Source of the DNA: Verrucomicrobiia bacterium
Lineage (GTDB): Bacteria > Verrucomicrobiota > Verrucomicrobiia > Opitutales > Cerasicoccaceae
DNA length: 64,000 nt
NCBI GenBank assembly: GCA_030432235.1
Contig: JAUIHT010000003.1
Location: 62,001 to 126,000 of the forward strand
Reading direction: 5' to 3'
Shown here piece by piece: positions 47,528 through 56,920 of this stretch. Made by a program: the position numbers and the translations under genes. Below the pieces are notes generated by a model, which saw only the letters and a list, made by a program, of their open reading frames with translations, was not told the DNA's origin and made no database searches. Every line of letters begins with the position of its first letter. The stretch's first letter is position 1.

Positions 47528-49636
47528 TTAGGCCGGCATTCCTGCCGGGGCGGCACTGGGGCCAAGACCCTCGCCTTCGTCCTCGCTCTTGGAGGGCTTT
47601 TTCTTGGGCTTCTTTTCTTCGGCGGTGGGCTCGTCCGGCTTCGGGAAATTGGTGATAACGGGCGAACGGATTTCCCCAAACTCAAGAATCTCGTCGACGT
47701 GCTTGCCATCAATGGTTTCGTGCTCAAGGAGGGCCTCGGCAATTTTTTCCAGAGCTTCGCGGTGCTCAACAATCATCTGCTGGGCACGCTTGTACTGGCT
47801 GTCGATGATCTTATGGATTTCCGCATCAATCTGACGCGCGGTTTCCTCAGAGTAATTCTGGTTGCGGGTGATTTCGCGGGCCAGGAAGATGTGATCCTGG
47901 TTTTCGCCAAAGGCGACCGGACCAAGCTCGCTCATGCCCCAGTCGCACACCATGTGGCGGGCAATGTTGGTAGCCTGCTTGATGTCGCTGGAAGCGCCGT
48001 TGCTGAAATCACCGGTCTCGACCTCCTCGCCAATGCGACCGCCCATGGCCATGCAAATGTGGTTGAGCAGATCGTTCTTGGAGTGGCCCAAAATATCCTT
48101 GGTCGGCGTGTTCATGGTCATACCGAGGGCACGTCCACGCGGAATGATGGTGACCTTGTGAAGCTGCATCTTGCGGTCCTTGAGGAGGGCCTGGATGATA
48201 GCGTGGCCGGCCTCGTGATAGGCGGTCATGCGCTTGTCTTCGTCGTCCATCAGCTTACGGCGCTCGCGACCGTAAGCAATTTTGTCACGAGCCTCTTCGA
48301 TGTCAGCAGGGCCGACTTCGGACTTGTTGTAACGCGCGGCGATGAGCGCGGCCTCGTTCAGGAGGTTGGCCAAATCCGCGCCTGAAAAGCCCGGTGTGGA
48401 ACGCGCCACGCGAACCAGATCGACGTCCTTGCCCATCTTGATCTTCTTGGCGTGAACCTTGAGGATTTCCTCGCGGCCGTTAAGGTCAGGCAGGTCGATG
48501 ACGATCTGGCGGTCAAAGCGACCGGGGCGCAACAGCGCGCTATCGAGCACGTCGGGGCGATTGGTCGCGGCAATGATGATGATGCCTTCGTGGCCATCGA
48601 AACCGTCCATCTCCACGAGGAGCGAATTCAAGGTCTGCTCGCGCTCGTCATTACCGCCGCCCAGGCCGGCGCCACGCTGGCGACCGACGGCATCGATTTC
48701 GTCGATAAAGATAATGCAGGGGGCGTTCTTCCGGCCCTGTTCAAACATGTCGCGGACGCGTGCGGCGCCGACGCCGACGAACATTTCCACGAAGTCCGAA
48801 CCACTGATGCTGAAGAAGGGCACGTCGGCCTCGCCCGCCACGGCTTTGGCCAGGAGAGTCTTACCGGTACCGGGAGGGCCCACCATGAGCACACCCTTGG
48901 GCACGCGACCGCCGATGCGCTGGAACTTTTTCGGGTCCTTGAGGAACTCGACGACCTCGGAGACTTCCTCCTTGGCCTCGTCGCAACCGGCCACCTGGGT
49001 GAAGGTCACGCGTTCCTTGTCACGGGTGAGCAGCTTGGCGCGGCTCTTGCCGAAACTCATCGCGCCTTTGCCCGCCATGCGAAGCTGGCGTACGAAGAGG
49101 AAATACAACAGCCCGATGATGAGCAGGAAGGGCAGCAGGCTGAGGAGGATTTCCATCATCAGCGTGCTGGCCGGCTTCTCGATGACCTGGTATTCGTTGG
49201 ACGGGTCGGTCAGTGAATTGTAGCGCTCCTCGGTCAGAATGCCGGAAGACTGAAAAGTGAGGGTCTTCGACACGTCCGGCTTGGCAGCCTCGGCGGATTC
49301 GCCTTCTTTGGCACCAGCCTCCTTGGCGTCGCCCTCCGTAGCCACTTTGGCGGAGTAATCGGGATTCTCATACTCACCCCAGACACTGAACCAGCTTGAG
49401 CCGCCGGAGGGGTCGGACTTAATGTAAAGCTTCTCCAGCTTGCCGTCAGTGGCCCACTGCAGTACTTGGTTGATAGGAACCTGCTTGGCCCCGGTCTGCT
49501 GGCCGGGGAAGGCCGACCACAGCACGAGAATGGCAGCCAGCAAGGCCACCCAAATGATCAAAACCTTGGGCTGAAAGCGGTCGGGCGGGGTACCGCGATT
49601 GTTCGGCCCCTGCTTCGGATTTTCTTCGTCGCTCAT
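47528..49636 (-). CDS. ftsH: ATP-dependent zinc metalloprotease FtsH
   Basis: Membrane-anchored AAA+ protease that degrades misassembled membrane and short-lived proteins. Two N-terminal helices enclose a periplasmic region that includes an Ala/Glu-rich stretch (near residues 90-115) unusual in length. The AAA domain has [13 protein letters not shown] (Walker A), [12 protein letters not shown] (Walker B), the [24 protein letters not shown], and the metalloprotease HEAGH near residue 455. The 702-residue size is a little long. It is the last gene of the operon, 24 bp after tilS. Confidence 0.96.
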   Translation of the reverse strand: MSDEENPKQGPNNRGTPPDRFQPKVLIIWVALLAAILVLWSAFPGQQTGAKQVPINQVLQWATDGKLEKLYIKSDPSGGSSWFSVWGEYENPDYSAKVATEGDAKEAGAKEGESAEAAKPDVSKTLTFQSSGILTEERYNSLTDPSNEYQVIEKPASTLMMEILLSLLPFLLIIGLLYFLFVRQLRMAGKGAMSFGKSRAKLLTRDKERVTFTQVAGCDEAKEEVSEVVEFLKDPKKFQRIGGRVPKGVLMVGPPGTGKTLLAKAVAGEADVPFFSISGSDFVEMFVGVGAARVRDMFEQGRKNAPCIIFIDEIDAVGRQRGAGLGGGNDEREQTLNSLLVEMDGFDGHEGIIIIAATNRPDVLDSALLRPGRFDRQIVIDLPDLNGREEILKVHAKKIKMGKDVDLVRVARSTPGFSGADLANLLNEAALIAARYNKSEVGPADIEEARDKIAYGRERRKLMDDEDKRMTAYHEAGHAIIQALLKDRKMQLHKVTIIPRGRALGMTMNTPTKDILGHSKNDLLNHICMAMGGRIGEEVETGDFSNGASSDIKQATNIARHMVCDWGMSELGPVAFGENQDHIFLAREITRNQNYSEETARQIDAEIHKIIDSQYKRAQQMIVEHREALEKIAEALLEHETIDGKHVDEILEFGEIRSPVITNFPKPDEPTAEEKKPKKKPSKSEDEGEGLGPSAAPAGMPA

Positions 49637-49660
49637 TAGATAAGGAGGTATAAAGATCGC

Positions 49661-51088
49661 TTAGACGGCGCGATAAGTCAACCAAAGAGCCGACTCCGTG
49701 CCATCTTGAACTCGGTGTGATTCCGCTGGGGCAAATCCGGGGATCCAGACCAGCTCGTCGCCCCAGAAGACAAGCGGCAAGCGCTTTCGTTCCGCAGGGG
49801 GGATTTTTGCATCGGTAAAAATATCCTGAACTTTACGCGTGCCCGGCGCACCAAGGGGCCGGTAGCGGTCGCCCGGCTCCCACGAGCGGGCCCAAAGCTC
49901 GTTCGGCAATATCTCACCGACGGCCAGGTAGCACTCGCAGGTAGGGTCGATTTGACCGGCGGAAATTTTCTTGGACAATAAATCGTCCAACCGGACCCGC
50001 TTCACGCTCAGGACCCCGCCGGGCAGCTCCACTTCGCCATCCACGGACAACGAACAGACGGGCCAGGCACCCGGTTCACCCTCCTCAGGAATCAAGCGTG
50101 CTTCCGCGGAGGACACCGCGACTCGCCGCCCGGATGCAAGCGTGATGATTGTCGCTTCGTCTTCCCCCGAGGCCGTCAGCAACGCCTCCATCTGGACACG
50201 CTCCGGCGTGATGCCCTGCTCGGCCAGCCAGGCATAAAAAGCGCGCCGGAGCACGGCATTCGGCAGCTGGCGCAGGGGAGGCATTTCCAGAGCCGGACCG
50301 GCAAAGCCCTTCGGAAACAACTCCCGCACCAGCAAATCAAGCGCCTGTGCGTCTTCGGCCAACAGCTCCCGGCTGAGCGCCGCGCCAACGGAGGGCTCGC
50401 GCCCGGTGGCTTCGCGCAGGGCGGGCACGACGTCGTGGCGGATGCGGTTGCGCAGAAAGTCGCCGGTGTCGTTGCTGGCGTCCTCCCGCCAGGGGATTCC
50501 TAATCGGGTAAGCGCCTCGCGAATTTCTTTCCGCCCTACCCCCAGCAAGGGCCGTAAAAAAGTGAGGCCGTCACCATGCCGACTGACTTCTGCCGGCGCG
50601 GCCAGCCCCTCCATGCCACTGCCCCGGCACAAGCGCATGAGTTGGGTTTCCAGAATATCATCGCGTTGGTGCCCCTGCAGGATGATGTCGCAACCACTTT
50701 CCCGAAAGAAGGCCAGGCGCTCCTCACGCAAATCCGCCTCGCTGGCGGCCGCGTCCGGGGTACGTTCCGAGTAGCCCACTTGGCAGGCAAACCACAAGCC
50801 CTCAGCCAATTCGCGGACAAAAGCCTCGTCGCCGTCGGAAGCCTCACCGCGCCGCCGGTGATTGAAGTGCAAGACAGTCAGCCGCTCGCGTAACTCCGGC
50901 AGATTCGCCCAGGCCAGCAGTGCCAGGCAGACCGAATCCGCGCCCCCGGAGACGGCCAAGCCGACGGACTCGATTTTCCCTGCCAACGGCTCTCTATCTT
51001 GCGATAGCGAAAAGCGGCAAGATGCCGCTTCCACGAATGTCTCCGCCAGCCGCTCAGCCAACCCGGTCCAATTTGGGCTGGAACTCAT
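49661..51088 (-). CDS. tilS: tRNA(Ile)-lysidine synthase
   Basis: TilS converts the wobble C of tRNA-Ile to lysidine. The PP-loop SGGADSVCLALLAW lies near residue 48, followed by LTVLHFNHRRRGEASDGDEAFV, ILQGHQRDDILETQLMRLCRG and GIPWREDASNDTGDFLRNRIRHDVVPAL. The 475-residue size fits. The start overlaps the upstream nucleotidyltransferase gene by 4 bp (ATGA). The usual tilS-ftsH neighbourhood is preserved downstream. Confidence 0.94.
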   Translation of the reverse strand: MSSSPNWTGLAERLAETFVEAASCRFSLSQDREPLAGKIESVGLAVSGGADSVCLALLAWANLPELRERLTVLHFNHRRRGEASDGDEAFVRELAEGLWFACQVGYSERTPDAAASEADLREERLAFFRESGCDIILQGHQRDDILETQLMRLCRGSGMEGLAAPAEVSRHGDGLTFLRPLLGVGRKEIREALTRLGIPWREDASNDTGDFLRNRIRHDVVPALREATGREPSVGAALSRELLAEDAQALDLLVRELFPKGFAGPALEMPPLRQLPNAVLRRAFYAWLAEQGITPERVQMEALLTASGEDEATIITLASGRRVAVSSAEARLIPEEGEPGAWPVCSLSVDGEVELPGGVLSVKRVRLDDLLSKKISAGQIDPTCECYLAVGEILPNELWARSWEPGDRYRPLGAPGTRKVQDIFTDAKIPPAERKRLPLVFWGDELVWIPGFAPAESHRVQDGTESALWLTYRAV

Positions 51089-51675
51089 CGGGCAAATTTC
51101 TCGATATCCTGTCGCAGGCGGGTGAGAATCTCCGGCTGCTCCTTCAGCTCCACGAGGGGCGTGAGTTCCTCGAAGATTTGGTCAAAATTCAACTTTTTGC
51201 CCTGCTTGATCAGTACGCCTTCGATGTCTTTCCAATCATGAGCGCGGCTCGCAAAGGCCTTCATCACGATTAAGTCCTCCGCCGAGCAAGTTTTTACCTC
51301 AACGCCGGGACTCCAGAAGAATTTCGAGGAACGTTTCACCAAATGATGTTCGAAATCCAGCATACCGAACGAAATATCCACGGACGCTCCTTCTTTCGGA
51401 TGGAGCAGCAAAACACGGCGCTCCAGAGCAAAAGTAACCGGGTCCTCAATGCGTGCCGGAAAACGCTCCAACAAAGCTTCGATGACCGGTTCTTCTTTTC
51501 CAGGAACGACCAGCACGACCAAATCGGCATCCAGCGTCACCCGTTGCCTGCCCCAACGATTGATGGCAATGCCTCCGATGAAACAAAATGGCCAGCCTTG
51601 TTCCTCGCAAAAAACTTGAACGGCAAGGGCTGAGGCGAAAACGCCACTCAACGATTCTTCGCTTTCTTGAACCAT
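51085..51675 (-). CDS. nucleotidyltransferase-fold protein (AbiEii/toxin-like)
   Basis: The 196-residue protein has CFIGGIAINRWGRQRVTLDADLVVLV, where the GG and DxD pattern is that of minimal nucleotidyltransferases of the AbiEii/DUF6036 toxin type. The C-terminal half (EDLIVMKAFASRAHDWKDIEGVLIKQGK) matches that group too. Members act as toxins that modify tRNA or other RNA when free of an antitoxin. Here it overlaps by 28 bp the end of a small gene upstream and by 4 bp tilS downstream. Toxic activity is inferred only. Confidence 0.75.
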   Translation of the reverse strand: MVQESEESLSGVFASALAVQVFCEEQGWPFCFIGGIAINRWGRQRVTLDADLVVLVVPGKEEPVIEALLERFPARIEDPVTFALERRVLLLHPKEGASVDISFGMLDFEHHLVKRSSKFFWSPGVEVKTCSAEDLIVMKAFASRAHDWKDIEGVLIKQGKKLNFDQIFEELTPLVELKEQPEILTRLRQDIEKFAR

Positions 51676-51872
51676 GATTGCATTTCCACAAGTCCCGAAC
51701 TGCGATATTCCGATTCAGGCCGCCAGCCCATGGGCCCCTTAAACAAATCAAGCCTGGCTTGCATGGCCTCTTCCTCGGTCTGACGCCGCAGTTCATCACG
51801 CTGGATTTCCGCGATGGCTTCGTAGCCGCGAATGCGGAGTTGCACAGCTTCTTTAGGCGTCAATTTCTGCAT
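51648..51872 (-). CDS. small antitoxin-like protein
   Basis: A 74-residue protein, MQKLTPKEAVQLRIRGYEAIAEIQRDELRRQTEEEAMQARLDLF..., mainly charged and predicted helical. It sits directly before the nucleotidyltransferase gene and overlaps it by 28 bp, the layout of a toxin-antitoxin pair with the small gene first. No antitoxin family is recognised by motif. It lies 39 bp after serS. Confidence 0.6.
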   Translation of the reverse strand: MQKLTPKEAVQLRIRGYEAIAEIQRDELRRQTEEEAMQARLDLFKGPMGWRPESEYRSSGLVEMQSWFKKAKNR

Positions 51873-51911
51873 GGATAACAGTGTAGCCGCGCGGCAGCCG
51901 AAAGCAAAGCC

Positions 51912-53186
51912 TCAAAGCGGCCCGAGGCTCGTGCCGCCGAACCACTTTTCGAGGCAGTCGGGGACTTTCACGGTACCGTCTTCCTGGAGGTTGTTTTCCA
52001 ATAAGGCCGCCAACACGCGCGGCACGGCCAGGCCGGAGCCATTCAGCGTATGCACGATCTCGGCTTTGCCACCGCCCGATGGGCGGTAGCGGATGCCGGC
52101 GCGGCGCGCCTGGAAATCGGTGAAGTTCGAGCAACTTGAGACCTCGAGCCAGCGCTTCTGACCGGCAGCCCAGACCTCGAGGTCGTACTGCTTGGCGTGG
52201 GGGAAGCCGATGTCGCCCGTGCACATGAGGAGCACACGGTAGGGCAACCCGAGCTTTTGCAGGATGCCCTCGGCGTCGGTGCGAAGTTTTTCCAGTTCGT
52301 CGAAGCTGTTCTCCGGATGCGTCCACTTGACCAGCTCGACCTTGTCGAATTGGTGCAGGCGATTGAGCCCGCGCACGTGCTTGCCCCAGCTCCCGGCTTC
52401 ACGGCGGAAGCACGGCGTATAGCCGCAGCGGTAAACCGGCAGCTCCTTTTCGTCGAAGGTGTGGTCGCGGAAGTAATTCGTCACCGGCACCTCGGCGGTC
52501 GGTATCATGTAAAAGTCCTCGCCCGGGATGTGGTACATCTGCCCCTCCTTGTCCGGGAGCTGTCCGGTGGCGGTGGCGCTGGCGGCATTGACCATGAGCG
52601 GGGCCAGCACCTCGGTGTAACCGTTCTGGCGTGCCTCCTCCAAAAAGAAGCTGATAAGGGCGCGGACCAGACGGGCCACATCGCCGACGTAAAACGGGAA
52701 ACCCGCGCCGGTGGCGACGACGCCACGCTCGAAGTCGATACCACGCTCGAAACCGGGGATGTCCCAGTGCGGCACAGCGCTGGGCGAGCAGGCATTGGCA
52801 TCGCCCCACTCCGCTGCGACGACATTTTCGTCCTCGGTCTTGCCCACCGGCACGCTTTCGTGCGGGAGATTGGGAATGGCCAGCACGAGCGCCTTCCACT
52901 CCTCGTCGAGTTTGCTGGCTTCTTCGTCGAGAGCCTTGACCTCGTCGGCCATGGCCTTCATGGCCTTGAGCTTCTCCTGAAACTCGGGCGACTTCTTGTC
53001 CTTGAACGCGCTGACTTCCTTACCGGCGGCTTTTTGCGCGGCCCGGGCGGACTCGGCCTTGGTCACGGCCTCGCGGCGCTTGGCGTCGAGCGCGAGCACG
53101 GGTTCGAGGTCGACCGCGAATTTCTTCTTGGCGATGGCAGTGCGGAGCCCTTCCGGGTCCTCGCGTAACAAGCGGATGTCGATCAT
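51912..53186 (-). CDS. serS: seryl-tRNA synthetase
   Basis: Charges tRNA-Ser. The N-terminal antiparallel coiled-coil arm is visible over residues 25-100, then the class II motifs: the dimer interface motif 1, motif 2 CFRREAGSWGKHVRGLNRLHQFDKVELV, and motif 3 with GSGLAVPRVLAALLENNL. VSSCSNFTDFQARRAGIRYR is a diagnostic block. It is 424 residues, the usual length, and heads the minus-strand operon with the toxin-like pair, tilS and ftsH. Confidence 0.96.
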   Translation of the reverse strand: MIDIRLLREDPEGLRTAIAKKKFAVDLEPVLALDAKRREAVTKAESARAAQKAAGKEVSAFKDKKSPEFQEKLKAMKAMADEVKALDEEASKLDEEWKALVLAIPNLPHESVPVGKTEDENVVAAEWGDANACSPSAVPHWDIPGFERGIDFERGVVATGAGFPFYVGDVARLVRALISFFLEEARQNGYTEVLAPLMVNAASATATGQLPDKEGQMYHIPGEDFYMIPTAEVPVTNYFRDHTFDEKELPVYRCGYTPCFRREAGSWGKHVRGLNRLHQFDKVELVKWTHPENSFDELEKLRTDAEGILQKLGLPYRVLLMCTGDIGFPHAKQYDLEVWAAGQKRWLEVSSCSNFTDFQARRAGIRYRPSGGGKAEIVHTLNGSGLAVPRVLAALLENNLQEDGTVKVPDCLEKWFGGTSLGPL

Positions 53187-53261
53187 GGCTGCGAAAAAAG
53201 GAGCCTAGCAAAAAGACCCGCGGGCCAGTCCGCAAGCCGGGAATGGCAGACAATGCGTTGC

Positions 53262-53320
53262 TAACGCACGACCTGGGGCTGCGCGCCCCAGACCTGCGGT
53301 GCGTGACCGCACGGGACAAT
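53262..53320. repeat. GC-rich hairpin plus 23-bp repeated motif (copy 1)
   Basis: The spacer between serS and the GT9 gene holds the hairpin CTGGGGC...GCCCCAG (about 53272-53291), then a 23-bp motif at 53298-53320 that recurs, with 21 of 23 bases identical, at 61363-61385. The motif contains a small GTGCG/CGCAC hairpin. Confidence 0.6.
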
Positions 53321-54366
53321 CAGGAATCGTTCAACTCCATCACGCACTCAACCACGCGTTCGGGAGCGAGCTGACGCAGGTCACCGTGCGGGGCGACGAG
53401 GACGCGATGCCGCTCGCTGTTGAGCGGATACGGGCCGTAGCGCTCCGGGTCGGTAGGGCCGAAGCAGGCCACGACGGGCCGTTGCAACGCCGCCGCCAGG
53501 TGCATGGGGCCACTGTCGTTACACACCACCACGGAAGCGGCGTTGAGTAACGGCACCAAGTCGAGCAGCGTGGTATTGCCGGAGAGGTCGAGAAAACGAT
53601 TCGCGGGCAGCGCGGGCGCGCCGTCCTTTTTTGAGTCCGCCCAGATGACGCACAGGTCCTGATCGCCCACCAGCCGCTGGGCCAGCTCTTCGAATGCCGG
53701 CCAGACCTTTTCCTTGCGACGACTGCCGGGGAAAAGCACCACCGGGGAAAAGCGCCCGTCCTTCCCGGTGAGCGTCTGCGCCGCGGCGGCCACCACCCCG
53801 GAGGCTTTGGCATCGTCAAACTCCAACCGCTCCGGCAGCTCTCGGGTCAGCCCCAGCGGCGGCAAAAATTCCCGCAGGATATCCACTGCATGCGCATGAT
53901 ACCCGGCCGCCTGCCCTCCGGAAGGGTCCGCCTTGCCCTCCATGTCGAGCGCCTCGGGTGGCGGCGTTGGATGCTCGGCGAACCTCGCGGGCAGCGGCAC
54001 GGTCCGGCCATAGGCCAGGCCGGAAAGCTCCCGCGCGTCGGTGCGGCCCAGCTTGTGGGCCTTCGGGCAGTTGGCCGAGCGGGTCATGACACCGCTGCGG
54101 GCCAGCCCCTGCATATCCAGCACCCAATCGAAGCGGCGCGATTTAAGCTCGGACAACAGCCGGCGGAAAGCCGCCAGCCCGCCCTTGCGCTCGAAGACGA
54201 GCACCTCGTCCACCGTCCGACAGGCCTTGACCAACGGCGCGAAAGCGTCCGCCGCCACCCAGGTGAGGCGTGCCCCGGGCATTTGCGCGCGGATAGACTC
54301 CGCCACGAGCAGCCCATGGACGATGTCCCCGAAGGACGAAGGCTTGATGATCAGGATTTCCGGCAC
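53320..54366 (-). CDS. glycosyltransferase family 9 (heptosyltransferase-like)
   Basis: The N-terminus PEILIIKPSSFGDIVHGLLVAESI and the C-terminal VVCNDSGPMHLAAALQRPVVACFGPTDPERYGPY are GT9 signatures, with VVLFPGSRRKEKVWP as the donor-binding segment. It is a second LPS-type heptosyltransferase in the window, separate from the 3.5-6.4 kb operon. GTG 54366 gives the family N-terminus; a GTG at 54396 would add ten residues. It stands alone, divergent from the STAS gene. Confidence 0.88.
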   Translation of the reverse strand: MPEILIIKPSSFGDIVHGLLVAESIRAQMPGARLTWVAADAFAPLVKACRTVDEVLVFERKGGLAAFRRLLSELKSRRFDWVLDMQGLARSGVMTRSANCPKAHKLGRTDARELSGLAYGRTVPLPARFAEHPTPPPEALDMEGKADPSGGQAAGYHAHAVDILREFLPPLGLTRELPERLEFDDAKASGVVAAAAQTLTGKDGRFSPVVLFPGSRRKEKVWPAFEELAQRLVGDQDLCVIWADSKKDGAPALPANRFLDLSGNTTLLDLVPLLNAASVVVCNDSGPMHLAAALQRPVVACFGPTDPERYGPYPLNSERHRVLVAPHGDLRQLAPERVVECVMELNDS

Positions 54367-54489
54367 GGTAACGGTTCTAAGAATATGCGCCCCCACGGAC
54401 AGCCAAAAAGCACACGGAGTTCTGCTGGCTTGACTCCGCCCGGCGCAATCTCCCCAATAGCGACCATTCTCACCTAATCAACCACTGCC

Positions 54490-54798
54490 ATGTCCGCCGA
54501 TATAGTCCAAATTCAGTCAGGAGACGACACCTTGCTTTGCGCCTTTCTCGGGCCGATGAACGCCGAGCGCTGCAACCAGGTCCAGGATGACCTTGTCAAA
54601 GCCATCGAGGAATCCGGCCTGCCGGTCGTCTTCGACATGAAAGAGGTGCAGTTCGCTGCCTCGTCCTTCCTGCGTATCGTACTGACGGTGAACAAAAAGG
54701 TCGGGCGCGAGAAATTCAAGGTGGTCAATGTCGACCCCAACGTGAAGAAGGTCTTCAAGATGTCCGGCATCTGGGACGCCCTCAAGCTGGGCGACTAA
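54490..54798 (+). CDS. STAS domain protein (anti-sigma factor antagonist-like)
   Basis: The 102-residue STAS domain has the strand-helix pattern IVQIQSGDDTLLCAFLGPMNAERC...VVFDMKEVQFAASSFLRIVL; the Ser pair in AASSFLR is at the phosphorylatable position of SpoIIAA-like proteins. Such proteins switch partners with serine kinases in stress or sigma-factor regulation. No sigma factor or kinase is nearby. Confidence 0.85.
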   Translation: MSADIVQIQSGDDTLLCAFLGPMNAERCNQVQDDLVKAIEESGLPVVFDMKEVQFAASSFLRIVLTVNKKVGREKFKVVNVDPNVKKVFKMSGIWDALKLGD

Positions 54799-54829
54799 AC
54801 GCACCTCCGCCGAGGCAAATACCCGCAGG

Positions 54830-54944
54830 CTTATTGAGACTGAGATTTGTTTGCGCCTTATTGAGAAAAAAATGAGATGAGGCCTTGAAAACAAGGACTT
54901 ATGGCCTATGGTATCCGTACCAACAGATTCTTAATCTCAATAAG
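54830..54944. repeat. repeated CTTATTGAGA element around the small Cys gene
   Basis: CTTATTGAGA occurs twice directly (54830-54839 and 54857-54866), once inverted (54935-54944), and a nine-base inverted copy lies at 55224-55232. Two copies lie upstream of the small Cys-rich gene, in promoter-like position. They may be binding sites of a regulator. Confidence 0.5.
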
Positions 54945-54956
54945 AAAGCATCCAAC

Positions 54957-55154
54957 ATGAGTACTGATACCAAAACCGCCACCGATACCTGCGCAGCCTG
55001 CACCTACTGGAATGCCGAATCCTCCGGCAAGGGAGAATGCCGCCGTCAGCCTCCTCAGGCTATCAGCTTCAAGGTCGGCGAAGACGTTCGCTTCGAAACG
55101 AAGTTCCCCGTCACATCCGCAAGTGACTGGTGCGGCGAATTCGCGGCGAAATAA
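54957..55154 (+). CDS. small four-cysteine protein
   Basis: The 65-residue protein from ATG 54957 has CAACTYW near residue 12, GECRRQPP in the middle and DWCGEF at the end, the pattern of a widespread small family with four cysteines that may hold a metal or iron-sulfur cluster. There is no signal peptide. Its promoter region has repeated TTATTGAGA elements, and a strong terminator follows the stop. Function unknown. Confidence 0.7.
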   Translation: MSTDTKTATDTCAACTYWNAESSGKGECRRQPPQAISFKVGEDVRFETKFPVTSASDWCGEFAAK

Positions 55155-55174
55155 GCGGGAATTATTTTCACATC

Positions 55175-55201
55175 AAGGGAGGGCGTAAACCCTCCTTTTT
55201 T
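55175..55201 (+). terminator. Rho-independent terminator after the small Cys protein
   Basis: GGAGGG-CGTAAA-CCCTCC makes a 6-bp stem with extra A-T pairs, followed by a T run. Confidence 0.85.
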
Positions 55202-55249
55202 GAAGATTCTTATTGCAATTGCGTCTCAATAACTTCATTGTCTCGCCCC

Positions 55250-55645
55250 ATGTATACGGCGGCAGAGATCGATGCGGCTCTCGGGGCCATAACGAAAGAA
55301 TATCGTTATGCAGCCAACGATGTGCTCGATTTGCGTGAAGCCGCCCTTGAGCGCAACGACCCCGGTTTGTGCATGCAGTGCTACTTCAAGATTTACGGGG
55401 CCAGCACACGCCGCGATCCCGAAGCCCTGAAACCGCTGCGTGACTGGCTGGAAACCCACGTCGAAATCGTGGCGCGCGATCACTATGCTAGGGAGCTGGA
55501 GCGCCTGCCCCTCCAACTGGAAACGGACAGCCTGGAGGCGTTCTGCCACGAGATGATGACAGAGTTCCGCGACAATCGCGCCTATCATCACACGCCCAAC
55601 ATCGAGCTCACCTTCCAGTTCAAGGACCTTCCTGAGGTCGCTTGA
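55250..55645 (+). CDS. hypothetical protein (131 residues)
   Basis: From ATG 55250 the product starts MYTAAEIDAALGAITKEYRYAANDVLDLREAALERNDPG and ends FQFKDLPEVA. It is charged, probably helical, with two Cys in LCMQCYF. I recognise no family. It lies 95 bp after the small Cys gene and is convergent with prmC (3 bp between stops). An upstream extension to 55130 runs through a terminator and is not used. Confidence 0.55.
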   Translation: MYTAAEIDAALGAITKEYRYAANDVLDLREAALERNDPGLCMQCYFKIYGASTRRDPEALKPLRDWLETHVEIVARDHYARELERLPLQLETDSLEAFCHEMMTEFRDNRAYHHTPNIELTFQFKDLPEVA

Positions 55646-55648
55646 GTT

Positions 55649-56497
55649 TCACGCCTGAGCGAAAAAGTACCGCGGCCGCCGGCTGTCGTCCTGCTCCCCG
55701 TAGAATTCGCCATAGCCTGCCAGCCGGGCTGCTTCTTCAAGAGAGGAAAGCTGGACAATACCGGTCTCCAGCGCCAGCAAACCGCCGGGGTTAAGATACT
55801 CAACGGCTGCACTCAGAATGGCCCGGAGGTCGTCGGCCCCATCTTCGCCATCACCGACCAGCGCCCCGTGCGGCTCATGCTCACGCACCTCCGCCTGGGC
55901 ACTGCCCCACTCCGCCTCGGTCAGGTAGGGCGGATTGGACACGATAAGGTCAAAGCGCTGTCCGTCCACCGCGGCAAACCAGTCGGACTCGGCAAACGCC
56001 ACCCGGTCGGCCATACCACAGGCCTCGGCATTTTCCTGCGCGAGGGAAAGCGCCTCTGCGGAGGCGTCCACCGCAGTCACCTTGGCTTCGGGGAAAGCCT
56101 GTGCCAGGGCCAAGGCCAACGCGCCCGTGCCAGTGCCGAGATCGAGAATCGACGCCGGCAGGCTGCCCTTGAGGCGCTCGATGAGCCGTGCGGCCAGCTC
56201 CTCGGTCTCCGGTCGCGGGATGAGCGCGCGGCGATCGCACTTCAGACGCAGGTCGCAAAATTCCGCATGGCCCAGAATGTACTGCAGCGGCTCGTGCTTG
56301 CCCCGGCGCACCACGAGCGGGCGGATGGCGTCGCGCTCGGGATCCGTCATGGGCCGCTCGAACATCAGGTACAGGTCCAGCCGCTTGCAGCCGAGGACCT
56401 CTGCAAAGAGCAGCTCGGCGTTGAGACGGGCTTTATCCACCCCCTTGGCCGCCAGAAAGTCGGCGGATTTCTTTAAAAGCTCGATCAGAGATTCCAT
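55649..56497 (-). CDS. prmC: release factor glutamine methyltransferase
   Basis: PrmC methylates the GGQ glutamine of release factors. The SAM fold has ILDLGTGTGALALALAQAFPEAKVTAVD and the signature SNPPYLTEAEW (NPPY). The N-terminal helical domain starts at ATG 56497 (MESLIELLKKSADF) and gives 282 residues, the usual size; the frame extends upstream to 56719 without similarity. It is divergent from the anti-sigma-like gene. Confidence 0.94.
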   Translation of the reverse strand: MESLIELLKKSADFLAAKGVDKARLNAELLFAEVLGCKRLDLYLMFERPMTDPERDAIRPLVVRRGKHEPLQYILGHAEFCDLRLKCDRRALIPRPETEELAARLIERLKGSLPASILDLGTGTGALALALAQAFPEAKVTAVDASAEALSLAQENAEACGMADRVAFAESDWFAAVDGQRFDLIVSNPPYLTEAEWGSAQAEVREHEPHGALVGDGEDGADDLRAILSAAVEYLNPGGLLALETGIVQLSSLEEAARLAGYGEFYGEQDDSRRPRYFFAQA

Positions 56498-56573
56498 GAA
56501 TGTTAAAAAGCGCTTTACCTGACGAAAGGATTGTCGAGGATAATACGACGAAAGTAATACGTGGAGATTCACC

Positions 56574-56861
56574 GTGCTTGTTAAGTTTTTCAACTGGTTT
56601 TCGAAGCACTTCCTCTGTTGCCGGGAAGCGGCCCGGCTGATCTCGGAATCCTGCGAGCGGCCGCTGAGCTTTACGGAGCGGGCAAAGCTGCGCATACTGG
56701 CCTTCATGTGCCCGTACACGGCCCGTTACAAAAAACAAATCGACCTCCTGCACGAGCATGCCGGTCAGTGCGGCGAGGGTGTGCCGGAAAAAGTGCAGGG
56801 CGCCTGCATGAGCGACGAGTGCAAACAACGTCTGAAAGAAAAGCTCGCCGGTGGCGCTTGA
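56574..56861 (+). CDS. small anti-sigma/zinc-finger-like protein
   Basis: The 95-residue product (GTG start) has CREAARLISESCERPLSFTERAKLRILAFMCPYTARYKKQI, which resembles the N-terminus of zf-HC2 anti-sigma factors (C..A..L.SE..DRPLS..ER..L..HL..CP.C). One of the usual zinc ligands in the second half (C-x2-C) is replaced by C-P-Y-T, so zinc binding is doubtful. No membrane helix follows. It precedes DsbD by 59 bp. Confidence 0.6.
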   Translation: MLVKFFNWFSKHFLCCREAARLISESCERPLSFTERAKLRILAFMCPYTARYKKQIDLLHEHAGQCGEGVPEKVQGACMSDECKQRLKEKLAGGA

Positions 56862-56920
56862 GATATCCTTGGGAACCAAACAGGGTGTAAGGTGGTACTA
56901 ATAACTGCGACCCATTCACC

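Noticed and set aside
49641-49648. perfect AAGGAGGT on the plus strand
   Set aside because: No plus-strand start codon follows at useful distance; the genes here run on the minus strand.
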